A DNA stretch of 64,000 nt from Sweltsa coloradensis (GCA_024449915.1 JAMZAV010003227.1:62001-126000); one strand, 5' to 3'; counted from the first letter of the stretch, positions 37,637 to 51,438 are shown. Notes: generated by a model from the letters alone, not told the origin. Program-made: numbers and translations.

Positions 37637-37945
37637 AGGTATATTTCTAAAGCGTCGAAAGTGGCCAGCTAGCATAGCCCTAAGACCTGCTTTAACATGG
37701 TCCCAGCTTGTAGTTGTTTTTGAAAAAAAACAGATCTTCAATTTCCATTATTTCCTTGCGAAAACCTAAATAACAGATAATAGAATTCGATTGGTTTAAA
37801 ACTGCCAAATGGTATGCAACTTTAAGGAATCTTCAATAAAATTCACACTTTTAACATTGTGTTTAGATGGCACCAAAGTATTTTTTCCGCCAGTCGGCCA
37901 CGAGAGTCGGTGTGACGTCATCTGGAACTCTCGTATTGTAAGGCC
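37637..37945 (+). repeat. Interspersed repeat, copy 3
   Basis: Direct counterpart of 3466-3790, from ctaaagcgtcgaaagtggcc to gtgacgtcatctggaactct. Non-coding. Confidence 0.6.
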
Positions 37946-38094
37946 TCCTTGATGTAATTACCACTGCATCCTAGATATTTTTCCACGGTCTTCCTCTTGT
38001 CCTGCTTGTCCATGCAACAAGATTTTTCTGTTATAACCAGTAATTCGCCCTATTCGCCCCACACGCTTTTACGCGCTAATTAACAAACCCACGG

Positions 38095-38170
38095 TGGCAC
38101 ATTCGATTAGGGCGCTGGTCTGATCGTACGGTTCTCGAGGACATAGGTTCGAATCCCGCATAAGACATGA
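38095..38170 (+). repeat. tRNA-like SINE head
   Basis: ggtggcacattcgattaggg resembles an A box and aggttcgaatcccgc is a good B box. The acceptor stem does not pair convincingly, so a SINE head is more likely than a tRNA gene. Confidence 0.4.
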
Positions 38171-38261
38171 GGTTTTTGTAATCGTTTTTCATCGTCATCT
38201 ATCACCACTCATCGTTTTGAACAGCCTTTGTGCGTTAAGAGAGACGGTAGATAACAACAAC

Positions 38262-38264
38262 AAC

Positions 38265-38297
<33 letters not shown>

Positions 38298-38330
38298 ATC
38301 ATCTCATCATCATCTATCATCATCATCATC

Positions 38331-38376
<46 letters not shown>

Positions 38377-38378
38377 AC
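38262..38378. repeat. (CAT)n microsatellite
   Basis: About 115 bases of CAT repeats with short interruptions. The open frame through it (polyHis/polySer) has no other support as a gene. Confidence 0.9.
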
Positions 38379-38764
38379 AAGCATCATACTTCAGTGGCAC
38401 GAGAGCAGAATTTAGAAAACTCGCCTTGTATATGTGCTATCCACTATGTATTACGTACAGGCTCCATTAACATTAACTTACCAGTCAACAAGAGTGTCAC
38501 ATGAATCTTAATTATAAACACTGGCTGCGAAATAAATCATGTTAATGTCAATAGTTAATTAAACTCATCTGTCCATTCAAGTTGGATGACCATAAGAGTC
38601 CAACATACTTACAAAGTGCGTGCTTCTACAAATAAAACTACAAATGTAACAACAAAATTATTAAATTAATGAATGATTATGAATACTGTAACTTGGTACT
38701 GTTGAAAATAAATACAACACACAAATAAACAAACATACATACAAACAAACATAGTTGTAAAAAT

Positions 38765-39420
38765 GATGATGGAATGCTTAAGAAAAGTGGGAGTAATTTT
38801 GTCAATATATAAGAGGAAAAGAACTGGTACTGGAGAGATTGTGGTTTAAACTAGGAAGAGATAAATAAATAATTTTTTTGTGGGAAGCCTGCCCAGGGTG
38901 CAAATCATGCCCCTCTACAGGTGTCTAACTGGTATGTTTCGGATAGGACAATTGTGAAGGGATATCAAAGGGCTGTTTAAGAGGACTCAATTCCTTGCAT
39001 TCGCATTACGACTTAGGAAAACCTCTGAAAAAACCTTCTGTCAGGATTGTCGGTCTCGGCGGGATTTGAACCCGGGACCTCCCGAATCAAGAGTCGCGCG
39101 CTTAACGCTGGAGTCAACACTGTCGGTAAACTAGAAAGAGAACGTCTAAAAGGGTTTGGACATATGAAAATGATGGGCAGGGAGAGGGGCCCTAGACGAG
39201 AATTTGAAGCGGCAGAGGAGGGGAAAAGAAAAGGAGGAAAACCAAGATAGAGAAATGGGAAAGATTAATTCAAGAAGACGTTGGAAAACGAGATGAAGTG
39301 TGGGATGTGGCAAGAGGAGAGTTGTAAGAGGACAGAAGAGAGTGGAGTAAATTGGTGGAGAGGAAGGAGTTAATTGATGCGGAAGAAACTCTGAGTCTGG
39401 CAAGCTTAGTATCTACTGTT
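38765..39420 (+). pseudogene. LINE C-terminal relic, split by a SINE
   Basis: After the SINE, the plus strand reads ERLKGFGHMKMMGRERGPR, EEGKRKGGKPR and, after a frameshift, IQEDVGKRDEVWDVARGEL and EDRREWSKLVER. This FGH-hydrophobic...GRPR...W...DRxxWR pattern marks the extreme C-terminus of many LINE ORF2 proteins. Upstream limits are unclear. Confidence 0.55.
38862..39127 (-). repeat. SINE family S1, inverted, full length
   Basis: On the minus strand it goes from ACCGACAGTGTTGACTCCAG through a B box (GGGTTCAAATCCCGCC) to CTTCCCACAAAAAAATTATT. Near-exact direct repeats flank it: aaactaggaagaga (38848-38861) and aaactagaaagaga (39128-39141). Confidence 0.82.
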
Positions 39421-39506
39421 CCATGCCCTCCCTATATAATGGTGGAAAACCACCACTCAACCCGACATAGTTGGAACTGATGTGGTTTATTTGGATTAAG
39501 GTCACG

Positions 39507-39735
39507 TCAACCGTTAGGTCATAATGCTCCACTCTAGCCTAGGGGATATGTGGAGGAGGGTCCCATGCTGGTCAGAACCAGCCACGGGTAGGGGGAGGAA
39601 AGGGGGGTTCTCACGACGCGGTCGTCATAGTCTTTGTCATCGTTCGTTATGTCATCGTCATACTCGTCGGGGATGTCGTCAAGAGAAGGGGGAGAGGTCC
39701 CCGACGACGACTGCCAGAGCTCGCCTCTAGTTTCG
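39507..39735. mobile_element. Foldback MITE copy
   Basis: Starts cacgtcaaccgttaggtcat and contains the cgtcatagtctttgtcatcg core. Related to 11312-11470 and the inverted 52903-53150 copy. The right inverted end is lost. Confidence 0.5.
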
Positions 39736-40057
39736 GGGAGTCAGTTGGAACTGTGTTAAGAATATTATTAATAACAAGAGGGGGTTGGAATAACCAAGAA
39801 CCAAGAATAACCAAACAGCAGATAACGAAACAAGGTAAGAAAAGCAGAAACGGCTGCACGTGCCTCGTATTATAGAAGTACAATGGCGTGTCGTGGTTCA
39901 TCCGGTAATTTGTATCTTCTTGCTTGATCGGATATGCAACACTGCACTTGAAATTCCAAAAATCCTAAAAAATTATAAAAGATAAGATTTATTTTTTCAA
40001 AAATAAATTCCTAAAAGTTCAGCTTCGGAATGATTGGATGCCCTTGTAGATATAACA

Positions 40058-40065
40058 TATAAATA
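40058..40065 (+). promoter_or_regulatory. TATA box of gene D
   Basis: TATAAATA followed by GG lies about 100 bases upstream of the gene D start codon. This would place transcription start near 40090 with a short 5' UTR. It is the only clear TATA box among the four gene starts here. Confidence 0.5.
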
Positions 40066-40161
40066 GGCACCACATAACAACCATTGTTCATATATTCTCA
40101 GGATCTAGTATAATAGGCCTAACATTGGATTGAGGTGTCAGTCCGTTACGTCCAACACGCA

Positions 40162-40209
40162 ATGATGAGGTTCGCTGCTATCTGTGTGGTGATCACATTA
40201 ACCTTAATG
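40162..40209 (+). CDS. Gene D exon 1 (signal peptide)
   Basis: Encodes MMRFAAICVVITLTLM with two consecutive ATGs, donor ATG|GTAAGT, phase 0. Confidence 0.75.
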
Positions 40210-43200
40210 GTAAGTTCATGAAACGAAATGAGCTCCAAAGAAAAATATATTTATTTTACATAATGAAGATTTGTTATTTAACTATGAATTGAACTTAATA
40301 CTGCTCTTAGGTGGGAAAATAAGTTTATTTTTTTTAAAATAAATAAATAAATAATATAATAAATAAACAAATAAATACCTGGAAGCAACATTTATAGCAA
40401 TACTTATAAATGCTTATATTTTTCTGTAAAACTTATTTTCCCACCTAAGAGCAGTGTTAAGTTCAATTAATTGTTAAATAACATTTGCCTGTTCTATTAA
40501 AGTTTCTTTTAAAATAAAGATTTTTTCCCTTCATATAACCCGTTGTATGTATATTTTATTTAAAATGAGATTTTTTTTTAAATTATTATGTCTGTCTTAG
40601 TTTGGACATTTCCATTACTCTTTAAAATCATTTATAATATTTATTTATTTTCATTTCGTTACTCATTCGTTTCACTCAAACGGAAAATGGAAAACGCTCT
40701 CTCTCTCAATATTCCATGATTATTTAGAGTAAAAACTGGAAGCAACATTTATGGCAATACTTATTATTACTTATTATATTTTAATTTTAAAAATATATTT
40801 TTCTGTCAATGTCTGAATTTCATATGCTTCGGCTGCATTTAAAGTAATTAAAACTATTGCAACAAATATCGCTGAAAACGGTTTTATTGGCTAAAAATGT
40901 GATTTTGTAAAATGAATGCATTTTGTTAAAAATGTTATAAACATTGTCACCAACGTAAATAATGACCGGGACATGTGCGTTCCAAACAGGGAATGTATCT
41001 GTTTTGCAGTCTTGTTTGTCCACAATATGTGAAATAAGGCACTGCCTCGACAAAGTACATATTAGCATGTTTCTTGATGATGCATTCTGTGGATAATTAG
41101 TTTTTGTCACATAAAACATTAAAAAAAATATATATTATTATAGAATGCATTCTAAAAACTAAAAATTAATGCTTTAAACTTTAAAGTTATCGTAATACAT
41201 CATGTCATCTAATACATGATTCAATATTTTAATATTATGTTTAGTTAATTATTTATTTTTCTATTTTTTCAGAATTATTTAATGGAATAAATAAATAAAT
41301 AAATATATATTTTTAGATTGAAAACTTTACCGATTATTATATGTTAAAAAATTATTATTTAATAACAACTCTGTGTTCTGAAAATACGACTGAAACATTG
41401 TTATTTCGAGTGGATTCAATGTTAGTGTAGCTTTTTGAAAAATAGATTCTTCACGTTTCTCAAAAGAAAACGTTAGTGTTATACTATCTTATACATCAAT
41501 ATCAGAGTCGTAGAAACAAATCATTTCCTCTGACATTCTTACTTGAATCTATTACAGAATATACTTCCTGGAAAATGTTTTTGGGATGGAGTCTAACCGC
41601 TTCGGTCGGGCCTTTAACCAACACATGGAATCTAAGCCAGTCAAAGCGTCAGCTCAGGTAATGAATCAACCCATTAAATAGATGTTCTAAATAAAATATA
41701 TTCATTTTCTTATAAAAATATTAGTATTTTAATTGTCATTTGTAAAACACTTGTACTGTTTTTTAAACTAAATTCTTCACCAAATTTAAAGTAAAATAAT
41801 AAAAAAAGTTTTTTTAAGGAGTTTTTTAAGAACATTATTTTATACTGTAAGTATTCAATATTTCAACATTTCATTATGAATTTGGCAGACAAATTAACGT
41901 TCTCCCGTTTTCCAGCATGCACATATAAACTTCCGACTTTTCGGAATAGTACAATAAATACTCATTTTCAAATATGGTGCCAGAAATATTAATGCTAGAT
42001 GACTGTTTGCAATCATACAAAAACAAATAGCGTTATGAACAGCCTTTCGGTATTTATGAATGTGCCTGACGCCAAGCAACAAAACATATATAAATTAATT
42101 GTAAATTAACAAATCGTTTCAGAAAGCTGCTTCCTTAGCTTTCGGATGTCCTGGTCTCGAAATCGGAGAAGTCAATATCACTTGCGTTCAACCATGGCTT
42201 GAGAAACAAATGGGATCAGGGATTGATTGCTCTTCTAAAGTTCCAATTAAAACCCAGGCAGTCTTTGTAAGTTGCCCAAATGGCAGCGCCATTGTTGAAG
42301 ATTACTCGATCATTACATGCAAGTTCCCTGGTCAATGGGATAACGAAGTTTTTACTTGTGATGGTAAGTTTTGCTTTAGCTTATTGTTTATTGCTTCTCT
42401 TTATTACTGTTTTAGCGATTTATTAAATTATCCATTTTTAATAGTCAAAATGATGTTCTTTGTGAATGCGGGAGTACACTCTAAATACGAATTTATGTAT
42501 TTATTAATGACTCACGATAACGCAAAAAAACACAAAGTAAAGCCAAAGTGGTAAATAGAAATTAAGTTGCAATTATATCATTCTTTGTACAAAACAACTA
42601 ATATTACATTTGCATTTAGTGAATCCTTATCTCAATTCAAAGAGTGTCTACATTAATTGACCTGATTGGGATCCACATTCAAAGTGTCTTTCATTACGAA
42701 ACTATTTCAGACACGATAGCTATACTCGGCAATTGTTTATCCAAACACTCTACAATTGTTTCTTGAAATAATTCAATCATAATAAATATACCTTCTTCAT
42801 TTATCAAGTAAATTTTAAATCCTCTTAACCATAACTTCGTTTCGTTTGAATATTAAAATTACACCATTAGGGTACGAGTTTTATTTTACATATATTATTA
42901 TATTAATTTGTATTAATATATTCTATGGTTAATTTATATATTTTATTCACAAGGAACCCTATGAGTCCCTTTGACAAGTAGCCGAAGTAAAAATAAGGCT
43001 TCACTACAACAGAGTAGAGGTGAAGTCAAATCTTTGCGATACGACCTCGCGGCCCCGCACCTTGCCTTGGGTGTACACAACGAGGCGGTTGCGCGCGCAT
43101 TAGCCACTGTGACTTCAACGTTTGTGTAGTGCTGATGTTTGACCATAAAGAGAAACGTTACTTCATTGTAAAAATTTTGGAGAATATCGTATAATGTACA

Positions 43201-46200
43201 TTTAAAGAGCATACTAAAATAAAACTATAGCCTGGTTTTAAATTGAGTTCTTATAGGGGCTATTACACCGAAAAAATTATTTTTTACAAATAATATACAA
43301 CATAAAACTACACTCAAATGTCCGTTTAAAAATTATATGTTGAAACTGTGATTTGACAAGAATTTTTTAAATTTTTGATCGTAAAATTTGCGAAAATTGT
43401 CGTTTTGTGAAATTTATTAAATTGGTTTTAGCTTGCTTCTTTTTTGTTCCACATAGATAATAGAGCATCATGCCAATCTGAAATGGCACTTTATTTCATC
43501 GTGCCAACACTCAAACACGCAAAAATACACATTCCAAAATAACACCCCTTCTTGATAATCAGCATATTTTGACAGAACCACTTGCCCAAATTACAAAACA
43601 AAATATTAAGGATTTACAGAAAAGGCTACCAAGTACGTCAACAATGGCAAATATTTTTTGGGTCAAAATCCTCCAAGGTCACGGGTCATAAAGATCGTCC
43701 CCATGTTATTTCTTATGTTAGATTTTTGACGATGGGACCTAGCTCGAGAAATACCAAGTTTGACAATTTTTTTTTAAGGTCAGGGTGCACCCAATTATTT
43801 TTCTGTTAATTTCTTAATTCATAACTAGTTTGCATTAATGAAATATTTTAGTTTAGTTTAGCAGGTGAATACCCCTTTAATCAATTGAGTTCTTATGATT
43901 GAGACATCTAATTGAAATGTTTCAGTTGTAGTCACTGAGCCAACAACGACAACTACGAATGCAACAACAAAACCAACAACAAAACCAACAACAAAACCAA
44001 CCACCAAGCGACAGAACACAACATCTGCCAAACCAACAAATAAAACTACCATTGCAACAAAGATCACCACAAAACTTCCCAATACCACTATCACATTACC
44101 AGCCACCGCTTCAATCTCTACAACTGCGTCTACTGCCACCTTATCTGTGGGTACTACCGCCCCACCCGGCACCACTACCGCCCAACCAGCCACTACCACT
44201 TCAACTCCTGCGCCCTCTACCACACCAGTGGCTACCACAGCTAGTACTACTGCTGCCGCAACTGCTAGTTCTACTACTACCACCCAAGCGGCAGTCTCGA
44301 CAACTGCGGCTACTACTGTAGCTCCAGTTACCACTTCAAGCGTTGCTTCTACAACGGCTCCGGCCACCACATTAGGCGCAGTTGTTACTACAACTACACT
44401 GGCCACTACCGTCGCAGATACTGCTACGACTACCGTAGCAACTACCACAACTTTATCACCAACAACAATAACAACAGAAGCAACAACAACACCAACAACA
44501 ACAGAAGCTACAACAACACCACCAACAACAACAACTGCACCAACTACTACGACAACAACTGCAACGACGACAACCACAGCCACAACTACAACAACCACAG
44601 CCACAACTACAACGCGAACTCCTCCTTCAGGTAAAAGACCGTTAAGCTATTGTACCACCTCTGGCCGATAGTTTGAAAGTCGAAGAAACATGTCTGAAAA
44701 GTTTGCTGAATGAAAGAAGGCCTTTAAAATAACAGAAAAAAATTGATAAATTTTTTGGGCGGGACATAACCTCACTTTTGGAAATGATACATAGATTTTT
44801 GGACAAAAGTGTAATATACAAGTCTAGTTCAAAATTAAATTTTGAGAATCGGTTTTCTGGACATAGTTTCTAAACACCTTTAGCTATAACTTGACTATAG
44901 CTAAAATAGTTTTAAATAAATAAATAAATTTTATTAAGAGTCTACCCACTCAGTTATATAACTGATTTTCAGTGGGGGACTTTAAATCAAAGCGACCAAG
45001 CCAACCCTGCAGGCCCCGACGCAATCGACGAGTGAGCGATAACCAACCAAAGATCGATATTTTTTTTCTGAAAATAACAGTTGGTGTACGAATTTTTTTG
45101 TCAAACGGTACAAAACTGGAAAGTTATCTTGCATGCGGGACAGAATTAAACGCCTTGCTCCCGTCTAATGATATTACATCTATTTGTTTAGTCGAAATTT
45201 CGTCCATCATGTGCTGCCAGTCCTCAATCAATTCTGTTAGCATGGTTACGCAAGACCTTTTGGGAAGAAATCCATGCTGTTGATTGTTGATTAGGCCGTG
45301 TTCATTATTGAAGTGCTTAAGGATGTAAAACGAAGTACCCTTTGTCTAGCATTTTACACAGAACCGATGTAAAAGCAATATGTCAAATAGTTGTTTACGT
45401 CCTCTTCGTCCCGGCCTTGTTATAGGAACCACCCGTTAGCCGGCTTTCAAAGTCACCCGGGATTTGCCCTGTGGAAGTGACAGGTTGTAGAGGACAAGCT
45501 AACGACGGTGCAACAGCAACTGCACACTCTTAAATTCTTGTGGGTATGCCTCCGGCCCAGAGCCAGCTCCTGCACGAAGTTTCTTAATCTTAAGTAGAAC
45601 AATGTCCTCAGTGACCATAATATCTCCGGGGGTCAGGGGAGGTGATGGGGCGTTGATGCCGAACGATTCAGATGTGGGTGGAGGCGGTTAAAATTAGGAT
45701 TAATTTTTGTGCACGTAAAGCTTTGCTAGTCCTTAGGGTCACGAAGCAATTTGTCTCCTGCCGAAAAATTCCGGGGCCGTACTTCCACTTTTCCACGAAT
45801 AAATTCCAGACATTTGGGATTATTTGATTGTGCCTAGTGTCCAATGTAGCTGCTGATGAGATGACGTGTGGGACGCTTACATTCTTCTTAGCTTGCATAT
45901 TTCTCTAAATTCCTATCACTGGGCTCTACTTTCCAACGCTTGTATAGTTGTCACGTTTCTTGATGAGGTTAACAATCGATTTGTGTTTCCAGGGACGCTG
46001 CTTACCACTGATAGTAACTTTGGGAATAGATCTGTCGACATTTAGCCAGAAGGTTGTCTCAAATGATGCCAAAACTGTTCAATGTCATTGTGAACGCTAA
46101 CACTGGAGGTTGTTAAATAATATCCTCTAGTTGATCCCAATTAGCCTAGTGTAGTTGTATGCTTCTTAGGATAGTTTTATCTTTGGTTTTTTAATTTAAG

Positions 46201-49200
46201 TTGAGGTTTGAGAATAACCTCATGATCACTCACTTCTGGAAGTACCTGCACGTGTTGACAATGTGTTCGTTGCATAACACTAGGTTCAGAGAGATGATTG
46301 TGGCGGTGATCCTGGTTGGTCCTGCACTTACTGAGTAAAAAGAGGTCATCAAAATGCCGTCAGATACTCTTCTGCAATTTATATTGCACGTTTATGCATT
46401 AATGTTCCAGTAATGTCCAAATTAAAATCCCCAAAGCAAAACAGCCCTTAATTTCTCATTTGTCTTGGACTAGTTTAGAGAAGCTAGCATTTTAATATCT
46501 GTTCTGGCATTAGATTCGCTCTATAGGGGAACCACAAGTATTTATCCCGAACAAACCCCATCTCAACCCAAATATTTCCGCGTCCGTCTCAAGATCACAC
46601 GCCTCACTGCAGCAAGTTCCGGCCTCGTGGCAATAAGCACTCCACCTCTAGAGACTTTCTGTCTTTAGTGTTCCGGCCTTTTTCGTGGCCTCGTGCAATA
46701 AGCACTCCACCCTAGACTTTCTGTCTTTAGTCCGGCCTCTGGACATAAGCACTCCACCCCTAGAGACTTTCTGTCTTTAGCTCCGGGCCCTTTCGTGGCA
46801 ATAAGCACTCCACCTCCTGGGAGACTTTCTGTCTTTCTAAACACTGTATAAGTGTCGCCAAAAAGTTCCCAGTCAACCCAAACTTCACATGGACAAATTT
46901 TTGATGCATTTGAGCCTCAAGCCTCGCTCGGATGAGTGGTGGACGGTTGGCGTTATTTAAACTTCTTGCATTGAAGGACAGCACTGACATGTTGTTGCAA
47001 TGCTTAAAGGAAACGTCCCCAAAGTCTAGTCTATGCTACTTTCAAATAGAGAATCAGAGAACTGTGGTACAGTACATTTCCAGCAAGTGTACTTTTCAGT
47101 TCCTCTAGCAATCAGTCTGTATTCTCGCCCTGTGATATCTGCGCATGTTTTGTAGATTGGTGACGAGCACTTTGAGCAATTTATAAAAAGAATGGTTTTT
47201 TTCTTCCACCTAAAAGGCAAACGCCACAATAAGTGGCTCGTGGGGGTCCGGGGTTCAGTTCAATATCGCCGCTGAGGGCAAGTATCAGTGGAACGACAAC
47301 ACTGGGCGCCAAGGTGGGTTCCCGACGACGCCGAGACCGAGGTCTGCCTCTGACGCAATCCCAGAACAAAACAAGCATTCTACACGATAATTTAGATCCA
47401 CACAGCGTGTAGGCCGAAACTTTACATTTACCCACAATCAATAAGTTTTCATGCAATTTGTTACAATGTATGGTCACATGAATGCTATGCTGTCGAAACA
47501 GTGACGCTCTTGAAAATGTCAATGCGTGTCTGATTATTAAAAATACCAGGATACTCCATAGCATTCTGCTAAGTACACCTCTGCATGCTACCATTTTGCT
47601 GACGATACTTGGATGCACAGAAATGGTAGATTTGTATCTTTCTTTATAGGATCTCCGATGTACTACCACCAAAATAAACTGTCAACTGTTTAAATTTTCA
47701 CTTTCACATTATGTTGTAAAAAAAAAGATAATATTAAATCATGATTTACTTACAAACTCTGCCAAATAAACTTTAGATAACGATTACCCAGAGTAATTAG
47801 GGTTCACAAAATATTACAAGATAAAAATTATTGACAATTAACACTTTGAAAGTAAAAATATTAAATAAAAACATTGACATACAATTTTTTTACAAGTCCA
47901 ATAAAACACACCGCCTACACATTTTACATACATACATGCATACAGTTATAATATAAGCCTTATACAGGCATACAATCAACAAGCAACTATAAGTTTCTTG
48001 ACAATGATCGCCTACATTGTTTACACAAAAAGCAAGTCTTTTGGCCACTAGATATTTTACATTCTATTGTTAATTGGTTATACTATAGCAATTAAATCTA
48101 CTTTGATAAAATTATTATATTTTAACAAAAAAATTTGCAATGGAACTTGAAAAAGTAATGAGATCCCACACATAACAAAAACTTGTAAAAATACAGCCAA
48201 ACCTTACACACTCAAAAGAAATGAGATCTAATAAAAGGGCAAAGGTCATCTACCCTTCCACATTTGCGCATTCTTAATTCATAAACGTACTGTGTCCCAT
48301 AACAACATCCTAGAAAAGCTTAGCAAAATAGAATTTGCATTACCATTACGTTTAAAGTAATTAGAAAAAAAGAATTTGGATGAACTAATGTTTAAATTAA
48401 TTCTAGTTGCAAATTCTATTTTGCCAAGCTTTTCAAGGATGTTGTTACGGGACACTGTACGTTTATGAATTAAGAATGCGCAAATGTGGAAGGGTAGATG
48501 AGCTTGGCCCTTTTTTAGATCTCATTTCTTTTGAGTGTGTAAGGTTTGGCTGTATTTTTACAAGTTTTGTTATGTGGGGGTGTTGGTGTACATGAATGAC
48601 TTGAAAATGTTTTTGAATGTATTTTTATTATTTCTAGGGTACGGGAAACCTTTCTCAGGCAAGATCTACAAGTGGTTGTCATGGAATAACATGACGTGGA
48701 ACATCGGTGAAAATGCATGCAGGGCGGATGGTAACCACCTGGTTATCGTCAATGACGCAGCAGAGTTGGCACATATCAGGCAGAATATAGCTAATAGCTT
48801 AGATTTCTTTGTGGGAATTACAGACCTCGCTGCGAATTCTGTTTTCATAACTGTTGATGGTGAGTTTAAGACATGTAGAGATGATTTTGATGGTTGCTGA
48901 CAGAATATGTATAACGATGTTTTAACCTAGGTTTTATATTTGGCTACTATGACATATATTTTTGTTCATGATACCTTCAATATGTATAATTCAAATATCA
49001 AATCTACTTGCAATAATTAAAATCCTTTAATTGGCACATCTAGTCCAGATTTGAACGCATAACATTGATCATAGAAATAGGTCTTGTTGCAAGACGGTTA
49101 GAGCTAGAAAACTTAATCATTGTGCAGACAAGTAAGATTTTACATTCTCATTTGCTGCTCAACTTGCAGTACCTAGGAGTTTTTTTTTTTTTTTTTTTTA

Positions 49201-51331
49201 GGATTTATTGACTGTAGTTTTGACCATACTTAACGAATTTTTTAAGTCATTTATAATTATCCAAATTTTACATAATTAACTGCTGAACCACATGAATGCA
49301 TACAATAGTTTAATATAGAACCCTGTTTAAAATATAACGCTTTTGTGTGGTTCGGGCTTCCAATGCAGTCCCGGGTTCAATTCCCGCTAGAGACAGAAGA
49401 TGTTATACATCTGAAATTATGTAATCAAACGGTAACTTTGAAGTCGTCCTAGCAAAAACAACACAAAATAATCATAAAAAGCACTCTGATGTTGTTCTTA
49501 ATTACACTTGTTTATTCAGGCGCGACCGCTTATGGAATCGTGTCCAACTTCTTTGACTGTTTTTTTCTATGCACAATACCTGTCTCTAGTTGGTTTATGT
49601 TCGCTCGTCGATGGCGTCAGAACCTACAGGGTTGGCTTGGTCTGCTTTAATAAAAGTCCTCCACTGAAAATCAGAGATACTACTGAGTGGAAAGAATTGA
49701 ATTATTTTTTATTTACTTATTATCTTTTGTCGTTGGGAGTAAAAATAGGGATGAATTCCAGCGAACCAGGCTTTGGCACAGAATGCAGCGGTATAGTCTG
49801 GATCAGCTGGAAGCTCTATCGTTTGTCCTATCGGGTTGTGGTTTGCACCAAAATAGAAAGAAATAATGTGTTAATTGCTCATTTTAGATAATATTTTCTG
49901 AATAGGATTTTTAAATAGACTTTTCGAAATGTGTGGATGGAAACGGACAATAAAAGTTGGTCCAAGATCGAACATTTTTTTTGAAGTTGTACATTACATG
50001 CCATTATGATCTACAACTCCATAGAAAGATCACAGTGTCTAACTTTCTATGTCTCTTTTAAAAACCACATTAAAAAAAATATTAATAACTTAACAAATAA
50101 TATAAAATAATAGGTTAAGGTTGATCAAATGATGTTGAACAATAATTTCGTGACAACGAGCATGTATTACTAGATAAAAAATTGAAATGCGTTCTTATTA
50201 AAGGGGCTATTAAGTCAAAAAAATATTTTTTACCACATGATCTATAGCACAATACTTCACTAAAATGACAGTTTAAAAATTTTTATCTTGTAACTGTGAT
50301 TTAACACCAATTTTTTTATTTTTTTTTATCCAGAAATTTGCGTTAATTGGTGTTAAGGGAAATTTCTTAAATCGGCTTTAACCTGCTTCTTTTTGGGTCC
50401 ACATTGATACTAAAGCATAATACCAATCTAAAATGCCCATTTTTTACATCGTGTCTTGAAACTGTGCCCAAATATACCCTCAAACACGCAAAAATATGCA
50501 TTCCAAAATCACACCCAATCTTGGTAATCAGCATATTTTGACCAAACTATACTTGCCCAAATTACAAAACAAAATATAGAGAATTTACAGAAAAGGCTGT
50601 AGAGTACGTCAATAATTACCAATATTTTTTTGGATCAAAATCCAATAATAACTAGGAAAACGCTAAAGTCCCGCCGCGTTGATGGATGAGCGTTTTTTTG
50701 TAAGTTTTTTTTGCGTTTTGTGCGTGTTTGCACTTTCCTTTGCAAGTGCTTTTTGAATGCATTGTGGAGGTGATTGTTGTCAAGTTTCTATTGTTATTTG
50801 TTAATTGGTATTATAAACTTCAAAAAACTCATATTAAAACCTTTATTTCTGTAGATTCTGACTAATTTTTTCAACTTTTTCTTTCAAAAGGTACTACATC
50901 ACCATAACCTTAATGTCCATGTGAAATCTGAACGTTGTAGCCCTACCCGTTTTGTCAGAATCGGCCCAAATGTGACGAAAATATCGCACTAAAAATTGAA
51001 AAAACTAATATTAAAACCTTTATTTCTATGGATTCTAGCTAACTTTTTCAACTTTTTCTTTCAAAAGGTACTACATCACCATAATATTAATGTCCATGTG
51101 AAATATGAACGTTCTAGCCCCACCCGTTTGGTCAGAATCGGCCCAAATGTCACGAAAATATCGCACTAAAAATCGAAAAAAAATCGTAAAAGTACGATAT
51201 TTATGAGAAATATTTCTTCAATTGTACCCAAAAACAATACACCTCTAAGTTCAGAGAAAACGAAGGTCCGGTCAAATTTTCATCAAGATCGCGTATGCCG
51301 TTTGCCCGGAATCGAGCGAACAAACAGACGG

Positions 51332-51366
<35 letters not shown>

Positions 51367-51438
51367 CGAGCTAAATTTTTTGGGGGGGCAGTGAAATTGA
51401 AGTCTTCGCTTCCGCTCGCTACGCTCGCTCGCTCATCC

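Larger units (their letters stand above)
35606..40161. other. Spacer between gene C and gene D
   Basis: 4.5 kb without a host gene. It contains a short AT tandem (tttaaaattttacccaaaat, 36415-36475), interspersed repeats, microsatellites and LINE/SINE relics listed separately. The first 800 bases after gene C show nothing recognisable. Confidence 0.6.

Noticed and set aside
38217..38504. His/Ser-rich open frame
   Set aside because: It is a CAT microsatellite read in frame.
49508..49891. 127-codon open frame
   Set aside because: Its first half lies in an S2 SINE and the rest has no motif.
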